Below, in pieces: positions 1 through 8,485 of a stretch of DNA of 64,000 nucleotides. The first letter of the stretch is position 1. Every line of letters begins with the position of its first letter. Made by a program: the position numbers and the translations under genes. The stretch comes from Niallia nealsonii (GTDB taxonomy: Bacteria > Bacillota > Bacilli > Bacillales > Cytobacillaceae), in the NCBI RefSeq assembly GCF_002835805.1, contig NZ_PISE01000011.1, positions 1 to 64,000 on the forward strand. The letters are read 5' to 3'. The notes beneath the pieces were generated by a model. It was given only the letters and a program-made list of their open reading frames with translations. It had not been told where the DNA came from and did no database searches.

Positions 1-41
1 ATCTCATTGCTGAATATCCTTTCTTTTTAAATTGGCATCTA

Positions 42-1292
42 CTAAACCTTTTCCCCTCGCACCTCTACTGCTTCTAGCTTCACCCCTTTTTGTCTGCCAA
101 ATAAAATCAAACAAAAAAGCGCAACAGCAGCAAATAAAATATAAATAATAATCACATTTCCATAATTCATCGCCTCAGCTAAAAAGCCAAATAATAAAAA
201 GCCTACTGTGTTGCCAATTTGTGTGGAATTCATATAAAGAGTTGTAGCTGTTCCTTGAGCATGTGGAATAAAATTTTGAAAATAAGAAATGGCAATACCA
301 GAAGTAATGGATACTTGTGCAGCACTTAATATTTGTAAAGGGTAAATCTGCCAAGGCTCTGTTACAAAAAAGAACAACGCAAAATAAACAAGGGCAATGG
401 CAAATCCAATGCGAATTAATAACCCATTATCCAATTTTGTTGCCAGAACGCCGACTGCTATCATCATGGGCACTTCAAAAATTGGTGGTACACTAAAAAT
501 TAACCCAACATCAAACTCTGTTCCTCCGAGCACTTTTGTTACAAATTGAGGAGCATTTAACGTATGAATAGAAGTTGCTGCGGCAAGTAATAATGCTGCT
601 GCTAAATTGCCGAATATATGAGGTTTTTTCACATATTCTGTAATCCCAACACGATTTTGTTTATTCTCATAGGTAGCCTTAGGAACATCCTTTAAGAAAA
701 ATAAAATGACAAACAGCCCTATTGCATAACCTGCTGCTACAAATAAAAACAGTCCCTTAAACCCAATAATCACAACAAACCATGCAGCAAGTGCTGGTCC
801 AACCGTCCAGGAAAGAGCAAAAAACATCCGAAATACATTCATAATAAATGGGGTTTCCTCATTTGGCACATCAGCATTCTGCAAAGCTTCTCTAGCATAT
901 GCCCAAAGCTGAGGCACAGTTGCAGCAGCACTTCCTAATAATAAAAAAGCAACTATAGCCAATAGATAATAATCTCTTACATAGGCAAAGCAGCCATATC
1001 CAATCATTCCCATTAAACTTGCATAAATAAGAATTTTTTTCCGGCTGATATCGCTATCTGATTTTTTTGCAATAATGGTACTGATTACCACACCGCCTAA
1101 TGCCATAATGGTCATAAAAATACCAAACCCAATATTGCTCATCCCAACTTCATCGATGCCAAACAACGAAGAAAATGGTGCAAAAAAAGAGGTGGAAAGA
1201 CCAAATATAAAATTGCACAAAAACAGTACTGGAAAAGAAGGGATTTTCCAAACAAAAATCAACTTCTCTTTCATGCCGATTATTTTAGACAT
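42..1292 (-). CDS. MFS transporter, sugar-efflux (SET) type
   Basis: A 416-residue major facilitator with about twelve hydrophobic segments, so an inner-membrane secondary transporter. The N-terminal half carries a SET-like stretch (residues around 125-135, VPQLWAYARE), the pattern of SetA/SetB sugar efflux permeases. Substrate cannot be read from sequence. The start is supported by AAGGAGG eight bases upstream of the ATG at 1292. It is the last gene of the leftward cluster and lies about 105 bases after the aldo/keto reductase, with a GCGAACAT hairpin between them. By context it may export a sugar or sugar intermediate, or act as an importer despite the family name. MFS membership is certain; the SET assignment is likely. 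Confidence 0.8.
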   Translation of the reverse strand: MSKIIGMKEKLIFVWKIPSFPVLFLCNFIFGLSTSFFAPFSSLFGIDEVGMSNIGFGIFMTIMALGGVVISTIIAKKSDSDISRKKILIYASLMGMIGYGCFAYVRDYYLLAIVAFLLLGSAAATVPQLWAYAREALQNADVPNEETPFIMNVFRMFFALSWTVGPALAAWFVVIIGFKGLFLFVAAGYAIGLFVILFFLKDVPKATYENKQNRVGITEYVKKPHIFGNLAAALLLAAATSIHTLNAPQFVTKVLGGTEFDVGLIFSVPPIFEVPMMIAVGVLATKLDNGLLIRIGFAIALVYFALFFFVTEPWQIYPLQILSAAQVSITSGIAISYFQNFIPHAQGTATTLYMNSTQIGNTVGFLLFGFLAEAMNYGNVIIIYILFAAVALFCLILFGRQKGVKLEAVEVRGEKV

Positions 1293-1351
1293 TTTTTAAT
1301 CCTCCTTTTTTCTTCTATTTAAGAAAAACAATAAACAGTTAACACATGGAA

Positions 1352-1380
1352 GCGAACATAGCCTTCCCAGCCATGTTCGC
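1352..1380. other. Hairpin between aldo/keto reductase and MFS gene
   Basis: Eight-base perfect arms GCGAACAT / ATGTTCGC around a 13-base loop. No T-run follows on the minus strand, so a processing or mRNA-stability hairpin is more likely than a terminator. Confidence 0.45.
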
Positions 1381-1396
1381 ATCTTTATTGTATTTT

Positions 1397-2389
1397 TCAA
1401 CTCTTTAAAATATCATCAATCAGCGCTAATTCTTCTTCTGTAAAATCAAGATTATTAAGAGCTGCTACATTGTCTTCAATTTGGCTGACTTTGCTTGCAC
1501 CAATTAATGCAGATGTTACTTTGCCGCCGCGCAACACCCAAGCAAGGGACATTTGAGCCAAACTTTGCCCTCGCTCTTTTGCCAAATCATTTAACTTTTT
1601 CACACGCTCTATTACATCCCCCCTTACTTGTGATTCGCCAAGAGCCCCTGTTGGGTTGGCAGCCCGGGAATCATTTGGAACACCTGATAAATATTTATTT
1701 GTCAATAGCCCTTGTGCCAATGGACAAAATGCAATTGAACCAACACCATTTTCTGCTAATACATCCTGCAAACCATCTTCAATCCATCTATTTAACATAG
1801 AATAATTCGGCTGGTGAATTAATAGCGGTGTTCCTAATTCATTTAAAATTTTTGCTGCTTCTGCTGTTTGTTCCGCACTATAGCTGGAAATTCCTATATA
1901 TAAAGCCTTTCCTTGACGAACAATTTGATCCAGTGCCAGCATCGTTTCTTCTAAAGGTGTATTCGGATCTGGACGGTGGGAATAAAAAATATCGACATAG
2001 TCTAGCCCCATTCTTTTTAAACTTTGATCAAGACTAGCAATCAAGTATTTTTTGGAGCCCCATTCCCCATAAGGTCCTGGCCACATATAATAGCCTGCTT
2101 TAGAGGAAATAATCATTTCATCTCGATAGCCGGAAAAATCTGTTTTCAGCACTTTGCCAAACATTTCTTCGGCAGAACCTGGAGGGGGACCATAATTATT
2201 CGCTAAGTCAAAATGTGTAATTCCTAAATCAAATGCTCTTCTAAGCATTGCACGACCATTTTCATATGTATCCACACCACCAAAATTATGCCATAATCCA
2301 AGAGAAACGGCTGGCAGCAATAAGCCGGAATTTCCAGTACGATTATATTTCATTGTTTCATAGCGACTAGCATTTGCAGAATATCCCAT
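1397..2389 (-). CDS. Aldo/keto reductase, YghZ/Gpr-like
   Basis: 330 residues, full-length aldo/keto reductase. The N-terminal part (YNRTGNSGLLLPAVSLGLWHNFG) and the long GPPPGSAEEMFGKVLK segment are typical of the YghZ/L-glyceraldehyde-3-phosphate reductase branch. The catalytic tetrad candidates are visible: Asp in FDLANNYG with its Tyr, Lys in ISSKAGY, and His in YSHRPD. The expected reaction is NADPH-dependent reduction of a small aldehyde or keto-sugar. The start has GAGGAGA upstream. It sits 24 bases after the SGNH hydrolase gene, so they are probably co-transcribed. In this cluster it may reduce a keto-sugar or aldehyde released by the dehydrogenases; that role is inferred. Confidence 0.88.
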   Translation of the reverse strand: MGYSANASRYETMKYNRTGNSGLLLPAVSLGLWHNFGGVDTYENGRAMLRRAFDLGITHFDLANNYGPPPGSAEEMFGKVLKTDFSGYRDEMIISSKAGYYMWPGPYGEWGSKKYLIASLDQSLKRMGLDYVDIFYSHRPDPNTPLEETMLALDQIVRQGKALYIGISSYSAEQTAEAAKILNELGTPLLIHQPNYSMLNRWIEDGLQDVLAENGVGSIAFCPLAQGLLTNKYLSGVPNDSRAANPTGALGESQVRGDVIERVKKLNDLAKERGQSLAQMSLAWVLRGGKVTSALIGASKVSQIEDNVAALNNLDFTEEELALIDDILKS

Positions 2390-2413
2390 TCAAAGCATCT
2401 CCTCTGCTATCTA

Positions 2414-3034
2414 TTATTCAGTTAAAACAGCTTTCAGCCATGTTTTTGCCATCAGCATATTTCCTATAGAATTCATATGTACTCCATCTGTTGTCATAAT
2501 TTTACGATTTTCATATTGTAAATAATTGCAAAATGCTTCATGTGTTGGAACTAAAACCGCATCAAATTTTTCTGCGAGCATTTTTACTCCCTCTACATAA
2601 GGCTTTAATTTTCTATTTCCTTCTGAATATAGGTCTTCCTGCAAAATAGTTGGTTCCATTAAAATAATGCTTGCTCCTGTTTTATCTTTTAACTGCTTTA
2701 GAAGGTCAGCATATAAATGAATAAATTCATCTGGCAACACCGCTTTTTTTTCAGGTGAATCCAACTGCCGCCAGACATCATTAATGCCGATGGAAATCGA
2801 AACAACCGTTGGATTATACTGTAAAACGTCTTTCTCCCATCTTGCAGCTAAATCTGTAATTCGATCACCGCCAACCCCTTTATTAAGGATGTTTAGAAAA
2901 ATTTCCGGATCACGATGCGCTAAATAATCATGAATGACACGAACATATCCATTCCCTATTCCTTCAGCATCCTCCCATCTGCCTGATTCTGTAATACTGT
3001 CCCCAATAAAAAGCAATGTACCTTTCAGCTTCAT
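2414..3034 (-). CDS. SGNH/GDSL hydrolase
   Basis: 206 residues, no signal peptide, so cytoplasmic. Block I is GDSIT with nucleophile Ser13, block III is SIGIND, and the C-terminal DGVHMN supplies the Asp/His pair. This is a complete SGNH esterase/lipase fold of usual length. The start is supported by AAAGGAG eight bases upstream. About 210 non-coding bases precede it, holding a cre-like site and a possible promoter, so it may begin a second transcription unit within the cluster. A sugar O-acetyl- or acyl-esterase would fit the neighbours, but the substrate is not visible. Confidence 0.88.
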   Translation of the reverse strand: MKLKGTLLFIGDSITESGRWEDAEGIGNGYVRVIHDYLAHRDPEIFLNILNKGVGGDRITDLAARWEKDVLQYNPTVVSISIGINDVWRQLDSPEKKAVLPDEFIHLYADLLKQLKDKTGASIILMEPTILQEDLYSEGNRKLKPYVEGVKMLAEKFDAVLVPTHEAFCNYLQYENRKIMTTDGVHMNSIGNMLMAKTWLKAVLTE

Positions 3035-3064
3035 ATATCTGCATCTCCTTTCGTAACATCCCCA

Positions 3065-3079
3065 AACAAACGCTTACAA
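3065..3079 (-). promoter_or_regulatory. cre-like site upstream of SGNH hydrolase gene
   Basis: On the minus strand TTGTAAGCGTTTGTT matches 14 of 15 positions of the CcpA consensus WTGNAANCGNWNNCW. It lies between a possible promoter (TTGTCA, 18-base spacer, TAGTAT on the minus strand) and the ribosome binding site, a position that would give carbon catabolite repression. Confidence 0.6.
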
Positions 3080-3177
3080 AAATAGGAATCTTTCTATCTC
3101 GGATATATACTATCATGCAGATATTTGAAATGACAAGAATAATAATTATTATGTTCATTTTATATAATAAGCCTAGT

Positions 3178-3240
3178 CAAAAAAAGAACTCCACCATATA
3201 TGGCTTATAATTGAGCGATATACGTAGAGTTTCTTCTTAA
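3178..3240 (-). terminator. Possible weak terminator after first dehydrogenase gene
   Basis: On the minus strand an imperfect stem (GAAACTC with GAGTTC, enclosing the palindrome CCATATATGG) is followed by a run of seven T. This would separate the ThuA-to-dehydrogenase unit from the SGNH hydrolase unit. Confidence 0.4.
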
Positions 3241-3245
3241 AATAA

Positions 3246-4301
3246 TTATTTTGCTGTTTCTTTTGCTTCTTGATTTTGAAAAACAACTCGTTCTTTTTTC
3301 TTTCCGGATTCATATACAGCACAAATCATTTTTTGTGTTTTTAACGCTTCTTCCCCAGTCACATCTGGAGCTCCAGTTTGTAAAGTATCATAAAAATTAT
3401 TGATTTGCTTCACATGGCTGACACCCCAGTAGCCTTTTACACCATTTTCATAATGAAAAGTTTCTTGTGGATTATTATCCGCAATAAATTCTCTGCCATC
3501 TGCTAATCTAACGCTTGCACGGTCTGCTACCATTTTGGCAAGCCCATTTTCACAATGAAGTTCAATTTCAACAGGGGCATCATACGTATAATAATTGATA
3601 GCATGGAATGCTGTTACAATCCCGTTTTGATAAGCAATAACCCCTTCTGCCGCATCTTCTACTTCAATGATTTCATGGGCGCGGTTGCTGATTGTCGCAT
3701 CCACATATTTAATGTCGCTGTCGACAAACCAGCGCATTAAATCCATTGTATGAATCGCTTGGTCAATAATGACACCGCCGCCTTCTTTTTCCCATGTCCC
3801 TTTCCAATCGCTCTTTTGATAGTATTCATCAGAGCGGTCCCATGTTACAGAAAGTTTTCCTGATTTAATGGCACCAAGGTCGCCGTTATCCAACATCTTT
3901 TTAATTAATTGAGAACCTGGATTATAACGATTTTGGAAGATAACGCCAAGTGTTACATTGTTTTCTTTTGCTGTTTCTACCATTTCAACCGCATCATCGT
4001 AATGAATAGACATTGGCTTTTCTGTTAAAATATGAATTTTTCTTTTTGCTGCCGAAATGGCAACAGGTGCATGCAAATGATGTGGCAAGCAAATATGAAT
4101 AACATCCAATTGCTCACGCTCAAACATGTCTAGATAATCTGTATAGTAGGCACATTGGTAAATAGCTGCTTTTTGCTCTGCTCGATCTTTTTTTACATCA
4201 CAGACTGCTACAAGCTCACAATCTTCTCTTGAAATAATTGATTGAGCATGCATTGGAAAAATATTTCCGCAGCCAATTACTGCTACTTTATATTTAGTCA
4301 T
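3246..4301 (-). CDS. Gfo/Idh/MocA family oxidoreductase (first of two)
   Basis: 351 residues. N-terminal Rossmann motif VAVIGCGNIFPMHAQ for NAD(P), catalytic-lysine motif TEKPMS, and the C-terminal family signature VIIDQAIHTMDL with the Asp and His of the active site. A longer reading starts at 4328, but the ATG at 4301 has GGGGGA at proper spacing and begins right at the Rossmann strand, so I chose it. It follows the TIM-barrel gene by 49 bases. Members oxidise sugars, inositols or glycosides at a ring hydroxyl. Two different members in one operon suggest sequential or alternative oxidation of a glycoside. Confidence 0.9.
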   Translation of the reverse strand: MTKYKVAVIGCGNIFPMHAQSIISREDCELVAVCDVKKDRAEQKAAIYQCAYYTDYLDMFEREQLDVIHICLPHHLHAPVAISAAKRKIHILTEKPMSIHYDDAVEMVETAKENNVTLGVIFQNRYNPGSQLIKKMLDNGDLGAIKSGKLSVTWDRSDEYYQKSDWKGTWEKEGGGVIIDQAIHTMDLMRWFVDSDIKYVDATISNRAHEIIEVEDAAEGVIAYQNGIVTAFHAINYYTYDAPVEIELHCENGLAKMVADRASVRLADGREFIADNNPQETFHYENGVKGYWGVSHVKQINNFYDTLQTGAPDVTGEEALKTQKMICAVYESGKKKERVVFQNQEAKETAK

Positions 4302-4350
4302 TGGCGATTCCCCCAAACTTCTATTCATTATTTATTGATGATTTTTTCCT

Positions 4351-5319
4351 TTACACCCACCACATTTGCGATGGAGATTCTTCAATTAACACAGATTTTA
4401 AATTAGTGACAGCTCTTGTTAAGCCTTCGCGAATAGACATAATTGGATCTTCATGCTCAATACTTACTACATAATCATAACCATATGTGCGCAGTGCACT
4501 CATCATATCAGACCATTCTTTTAAATCATGGCCGCAGCCAACAGACCGGAATGTCCATGCTCTAGTTTGGACCTCACCATATGGCTGCATATCAGTCAAC
4601 CCATACATATTAGCATTGTCTTGATCTATAAATGTATCTTTTGCATGAAAATGATGGATTGCTTTTTCCTTTGCCAAAATCTTAATGGCACCAACAGGAT
4701 CAATGCCTTGCCACCATAAATGACTTGGATCTAGATTTGCGCCGATTGCATCACATGTTTCTTCACGAAGCTTTAATAATGTATATGGTGTATGCACTAA
4801 AAATCCACCGTGAAGCTCTAAACCGATTTTTACATTATTTTCTTTCGCCAAATGGCCAACTTCTTTCCAGTAAGGGATCAGTTTTTGCTCCCATTGCCAT
4901 TTTTTTATATCACTATATTCATTCGGCCATGGCGTAACAGGCCAATTAGGAAATTTAGCCCCTTCATGATCGCCAGCTGTTCCTGAAAAACAGTTCACAA
5001 CAGGCACATTCATTAAGGATGCCAGTTTAATCGTTTTTACTAACGTTTCATGGGACTCTTTTGCAAAAGCTTCCTCTGGAGAAATCGGATTGCCATGGCA
5101 GCTGAATGCACTAATCATTAAATCTCGCTCTTCGATTTTTTGAAGATACTCTTTGCGGAGCTCTTCGCTCTCAAGTAGAGCATCAAGGTCACAATGGCTG
5201 TTTCCTGGATAACCTCCTGTACCGATTTCCACTGCTTGAATGCCTGCAGCTTTTACCGCATCAAGCATTTCTTCAAAAGATTTATCTGCAAACAGGACAG
5301 TAAATACACCTAGTTTCAT
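4351..5319 (-). CDS. Sugar phosphate isomerase/epimerase-like TIM-barrel protein
   Basis: 322 residues, xylose-isomerase-like TIM barrel (AP endonuclease 2 superfamily). Likely metal ligands and catalytic residues: Glu168 in GLELHGG, Asp197 and His200 in NLDPSHLWW, His225 in HFHAKD, and a late Glu in SIEHED. The reading frame opens further upstream (5358), but the ATG at 5319 has AGAAAGGAAG in front and starts the barrel (MKLGVFTVLF), so it is preferred. Relatives include inosose and tagatose epimerases and the enzymes that cleave 3-keto-glycosides. It lies between the two dehydrogenase genes, which favours the last role; this is inference. Confidence 0.87.
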   Translation of the reverse strand: MKLGVFTVLFADKSFEEMLDAVKAAGIQAVEIGTGGYPGNSHCDLDALLESEELRKEYLQKIEERDLMISAFSCHGNPISPEEAFAKESHETLVKTIKLASLMNVPVVNCFSGTAGDHEGAKFPNWPVTPWPNEYSDIKKWQWEQKLIPYWKEVGHLAKENNVKIGLELHGGFLVHTPYTLLKLREETCDAIGANLDPSHLWWQGIDPVGAIKILAKEKAIHHFHAKDTFIDQDNANMYGLTDMQPYGEVQTRAWTFRSVGCGHDLKEWSDMMSALRTYGYDYVVSIEHEDPIMSIREGLTRAVTNLKSVLIEESPSQMWWV

Positions 5320-5448
5320 TATTAACGCTTCCTTTCTTTGGCTGTTTGCAACTGCCATTCTGCTCTGTCAGCCCAGTCATTCCTTGCTATCAGATTGACT
5401 GTCAGCCCAGCCTTTCATAATGGAGATGCTTTTTCTAGAATAAACCAC

Positions 5449-6474
5449 TTAAATTTTTGTTATTGTTTTTGTTTCTTTTGATTTAAGTGCTGCTAAGATA
5501 ACACCAAGAGACTTCTTGCCTTCTTCCCCTGTAATTAAAGGCTCTTTATCATGTAATACACAATCTACAAAGTTTTCGACTACATAGGAATTATTTTGGC
5601 CGCCATCATCATTTGACTGGATTTTGCCTAATTCATAATTCACCACTTCACCTGTTGCATACTGTACAACAAGAGAATAAGTTGGATGATCTTCTAAACG
5701 CAATACTGCTTTTTCTCCATAAATAATGGTTGAATTATCTTCTTTTCCTACATATGCCCAAGAAGCTGCAAGTGTCCCAATAATGCCACTTTCTGTTTTT
5801 AATACACAAACTGCATTATCATCTACATCGGCAAAATCTTTTGCACTTGTTTCAACAAATGCGCCTACTTCCACGAATTCTTCTCCTAAAATATAGCGAA
5901 GCAAATCTGTTTTATGGACGCCAAGGTCGCCCATTGCGCCAATAAATGCTTGTTCTTTCTTAAAAAACCAGCCTTCTTTTCCTTCTACACTCCAGCCTTC
6001 AGGACCGCCATGGCCAAATGCAGAACGGAAGCTGTAGATTTTTCCGATTTCCCCATTTTCAATTAACTGGCGTGCTTTTTGATGCGACTTTACAAAACGT
6101 TGATTATGAGCAATCATCAGCTTTTTGCCGCTTTTTTCTGCCGCTGCAATCATCGCTTCTGCTTCTTCATGTGATGTTGCCATCGGCTTCTCACATAAAA
6201 CATGAACGCCTGCTTCTAATGCTGCAATTGAAATTGGTGCATGAAGATAATTTGGTGTACAAACACTTACTGCATCTACTTCGCCGCTTTGCACTAGCTC
6301 TTTATAATCTGTGTACGCTTTTGCTTCATATTTTTCTGCTATTTTGTTAGCACGTTCTTCATTAATGTCACAAACCGCAACTATTTCTACATTTTTATTA
6401 AAATGGTATTCTGGCAAATGACGATGTTGAGCAATGCTCCCACAACCAATAACTGCAATTTTTAATTTTTTCAT
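5449..6474 (-). CDS. Gfo/Idh/MocA family oxidoreductase (second)
   Basis: 341 residues. KIAVIGCGSIAQHRHLPEY Rossmann motif at the N terminus, CEKPMATS catalytic-lysine motif near residue 95, and AMGDLGVHKTDLLRY matching the DxGxH signature. AAGGAGG lies upstream: only three bases from the ATG at 6480 but nine from the ATG at 6474, so the latter is chosen. It follows the ThuA-like gene by about 50 bases. It differs clearly from the other dehydrogenase at 3246-4301, so this is not a recent duplication. NAD(P)-dependent sugar or glycoside oxidation is expected from the family. Confidence 0.9.
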   Translation of the reverse strand: MKKLKIAVIGCGSIAQHRHLPEYHFNKNVEIVAVCDINEERANKIAEKYEAKAYTDYKELVQSGEVDAVSVCTPNYLHAPISIAALEAGVHVLCEKPMATSHEEAEAMIAAAEKSGKKLMIAHNQRFVKSHQKARQLIENGEIGKIYSFRSAFGHGGPEGWSVEGKEGWFFKKEQAFIGAMGDLGVHKTDLLRYILGEEFVEVGAFVETSAKDFADVDDNAVCVLKTESGIIGTLAASWAYVGKEDNSTIIYGEKAVLRLEDHPTYSLVVQYATGEVVNYELGKIQSNDDGGQNNSYVVENFVDCVLHDKEPLITGEEGKKSLGVILAALKSKETKTITKI

Positions 6475-6527
6475 TCTCATTTTCCTCCTTATTTACAAAA
6501 CAAATTTTCTCTTTTTTTAATAAAAAC

Positions 6528-7256
6528 TTAATTATTCACTGTTTTTGCTGCTATTTTTTCTAAAGGTTTTGCATTTCCATAAACAGGACGCTTTCGTTTA
6601 ACTGGCATTGCCCATTTCACTGCATTTGCAATTACTTTTTGAATGAATTCATTATGATAAGTTGGATACGTTTCATGCCCTGGGCGGAAATAGAATATTT
6701 TCCCATTCCCTCTTGCGTATGTGCATCCGCTGCGGAAAACTTCTCCACCTTCAAACCAGCTTGTGAAAATCAACTCATCTGGTGCTGGAATATCAAAATG
6801 TTCCCCGTACATTTCTTCTTTTTCCAATTCAATGTATTCTCCAATTCCTTCTACAATAGGATGGTTTGGAGCAACGACCCATAGGCGTTCTTTCTCGTCT
6901 GCTTCTCTCCATTTAAGATCACAGCTTGTGCCCATTAATGTTTTAAAAATTTTTGAAAAATGAGCAGAATGAAGAACAATTAATCCCATGCCATCTAATA
7001 CACGCTGTTTTACTTTCTCTACAATTTTGTCATCCACTTCATTGTGGGCAAGATGCCCCCACCATACTAGCACCTCTGTATTGTTTAACACTTCATCTGT
7101 TAAACCATGCTCTGTTTCATCTAATGTTGCCGTTTGTGTGTCATAGCCTGCTTTATTTAAAAAACCAGCAATAGCACCGTGTATACCTTCAGGGTAAATA
7201 TCAGCAACTACTGGATTCTTTTTTTCATGACGGTTTTCATTCCAAATAGTGATCAT
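6528..7256 (-). CDS. ThuA-like domain protein
   Basis: 242 residues, a ThuA-like fold related to class-I glutamine-amidotransferase-like domains. Recognisable blocks are [23 protein letters not shown] and [12 protein letters not shown]. ThuA proteins are found with sugar dehydrogenases and are linked to trehalose, sucrose and other 3-keto-disaccharide use. It is the first gene of the leftward cluster and divergent from the AraC regulator. The start has GAGGAG about ten bases upstream. Its presence next to two Gfo/Idh/MocA enzymes and a TIM-barrel protein is the main reason for suggesting a 3-keto-glycoside pathway. The exact reaction is not visible. Confidence 0.85.
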   Translation of the reverse strand: MITIWNENRHEKKNPVVADIYPEGIHGAIAGFLNKAGYDTQTATLDETEHGLTDEVLNNTEVLVWWGHLAHNEVDDKIVEKVKQRVLDGMGLIVLHSAHFSKIFKTLMGTSCDLKWREADEKERLWVVAPNHPIVEGIGEYIELEKEEMYGEHFDIPAPDELIFTSWFEGGEVFRSGCTYARGNGKIFYFRPGHETYPTYHNEFIQKVIANAVKWAMPVKRKRPVYGNAKPLEKIAAKTVNN

Positions 7257-7300
7257 TAATGAGTCACTCCTCTTTGTTTTCTATAACCTCATTATAAATA

Positions 7301-7315
7301 ATGTAAGCGCATAAT
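7301..7315 (-). promoter_or_regulatory. cre-like site in the thuA-like / araC-like intergenic region
   Basis: ATGTAAGCGCATAAT matches 14 of 15 positions of WTGNAANCGNWNNCW. It sits about 45 bases upstream of the ThuA-like start, between the divergent genes, and would bring the catabolic operon under CcpA control. The motif is read on the plus strand but is pseudo-palindromic. Confidence 0.6.
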
Positions 7316-7447
7316 AATATGCTTTATTCTGCCCTCTTTTTATTCAATTGTGTCATTATTTGTTCTTAAACAAAATAATCCCTATAAAAAGCAGCTCGAG
7401 GTATAAATAAAAAAATGGTAAACTTTAATGGAAGGGGGGAATCGCTT

Positions 7448-8407
7448 ATGATAAGAGAGAGAAGCAAGAATTCAGTTGACAAACCTGTGATTGAAGAGGT
7501 CATTTACCAAAATCCTTTATTATTTTTGAAAATTTGGGAAATCAATGAAGAAGACAAGGCCTACTCCACTTTAGAGCAGCATCCTTGGCACTATCATAAA
7601 GAAGTAGAGTTTCTTGCCATTATAGAGGGCAATTTAGCGATACAAAATAAATATAATACAACAATTTTAGGTCCTGGCGATGTCTATATAATGGGGACTT
7701 CCCAACCGCATCGCTCCTGCAAACCTGCATTTGGCGTTTTAAAATATATTGTCTTTCAAGTAGACTTAACCAAACATTTTGACCAAAGCATCTTGCCTTA
7801 TTTATATTGTTTTTCAGAACTGACACATCCACTTGAGCAGCTAAATTATATATTTGAAACAAATCCTTTAATCAAACAAGAAGCTCATCATTTAATCATC
7901 GATAGTTTTAAAGAAGCTCAAGAGCAGCAAAAAGGATACGAAATTGCCATCAATTATCATATAAAAAAATTGATGCTTTTATTGGTGCGCCATGATACAA
8001 AAAATATATTAAATTATACAGAGGAAAATGATTTAACCCGCCTTAAGCCCGTGCTTGACTATATTGATCATCACCTGCAGCATAAAATTTCTGTAGAAGA
8101 GGCAGCCAATCTGTTGAATTTAAGCTATCATTATTTCATTAAATATTTTAAAAAGATAATGGGATTGTCTTTTGTCGATTATATTAACTTCAAAAGAATT
8201 AAAAAAGCAGAATTGCTGCTGTTGACAAGTGATTTGAGTATTACGGAAATCAGCTATGAAATCGGCATCAGCAATATAGCTCAGTTTTATAAGCTGTTTA
8301 AACGCTTAAATAACTGCTCCCCAAAGGAATTTAAGCAAAAAATGCAAAGTGAAACAAAAATTTCTTTGCCTAAGAAAAATAATTCAAAACCTCTTTATCT
8401 CTTTTAA
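7448..8407 (+). CDS. AraC family regulator with N-terminal cupin
   Basis: 319 residues. The N-terminal cupin (residues about 30-110) includes HPWHYHKEVEFLAIIEGN and LGPGDVYIMGTSQPH, the effector-sensing shape of AraC/MelR-type regulators. The C-terminal 100 residues contain the double helix-turn-helix, with LNLSYHYFIKYFKKIMG and ITEISYEIGISNIAQFYKLFK. The frame opens at 7415, but GGAAGGGGGG upstream of the ATG at 7448 decides the start. It is divergent from the ThuA-like operon, so it is probably its sugar-responsive activator. Confidence 0.9.
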   Translation: MIRERSKNSVDKPVIEEVIYQNPLLFLKIWEINEEDKAYSTLEQHPWHYHKEVEFLAIIEGNLAIQNKYNTTILGPGDVYIMGTSQPHRSCKPAFGVLKYIVFQVDLTKHFDQSILPYLYCFSELTHPLEQLNYIFETNPLIKQEAHHLIIDSFKEAQEQQKGYEIAINYHIKKLMLLLVRHDTKNILNYTEENDLTRLKPVLDYIDHHLQHKISVEEAANLLNLSYHYFIKYFKKIMGLSFVDYINFKRIKKAELLLLTSDLSITEISYEIGISNIAQFYKLFKRLNNCSPKEFKQKMQSETKISLPKKNNSKPLYLF

Positions 8408-8485
8408 AAAAACAGCAGTCTGGGCATCATATTATCCACTTTTAATGAATAGGCTAAAAGATATTAAATATGGATGGTGGTAATC

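Noticed and set aside
5365-5410. CTGTCAGCCCAG direct repeat 34 bases apart between two operon genes
   Set aside because: Only two short copies, no further units and no array structure; not a CRISPR or a clear regulatory site.
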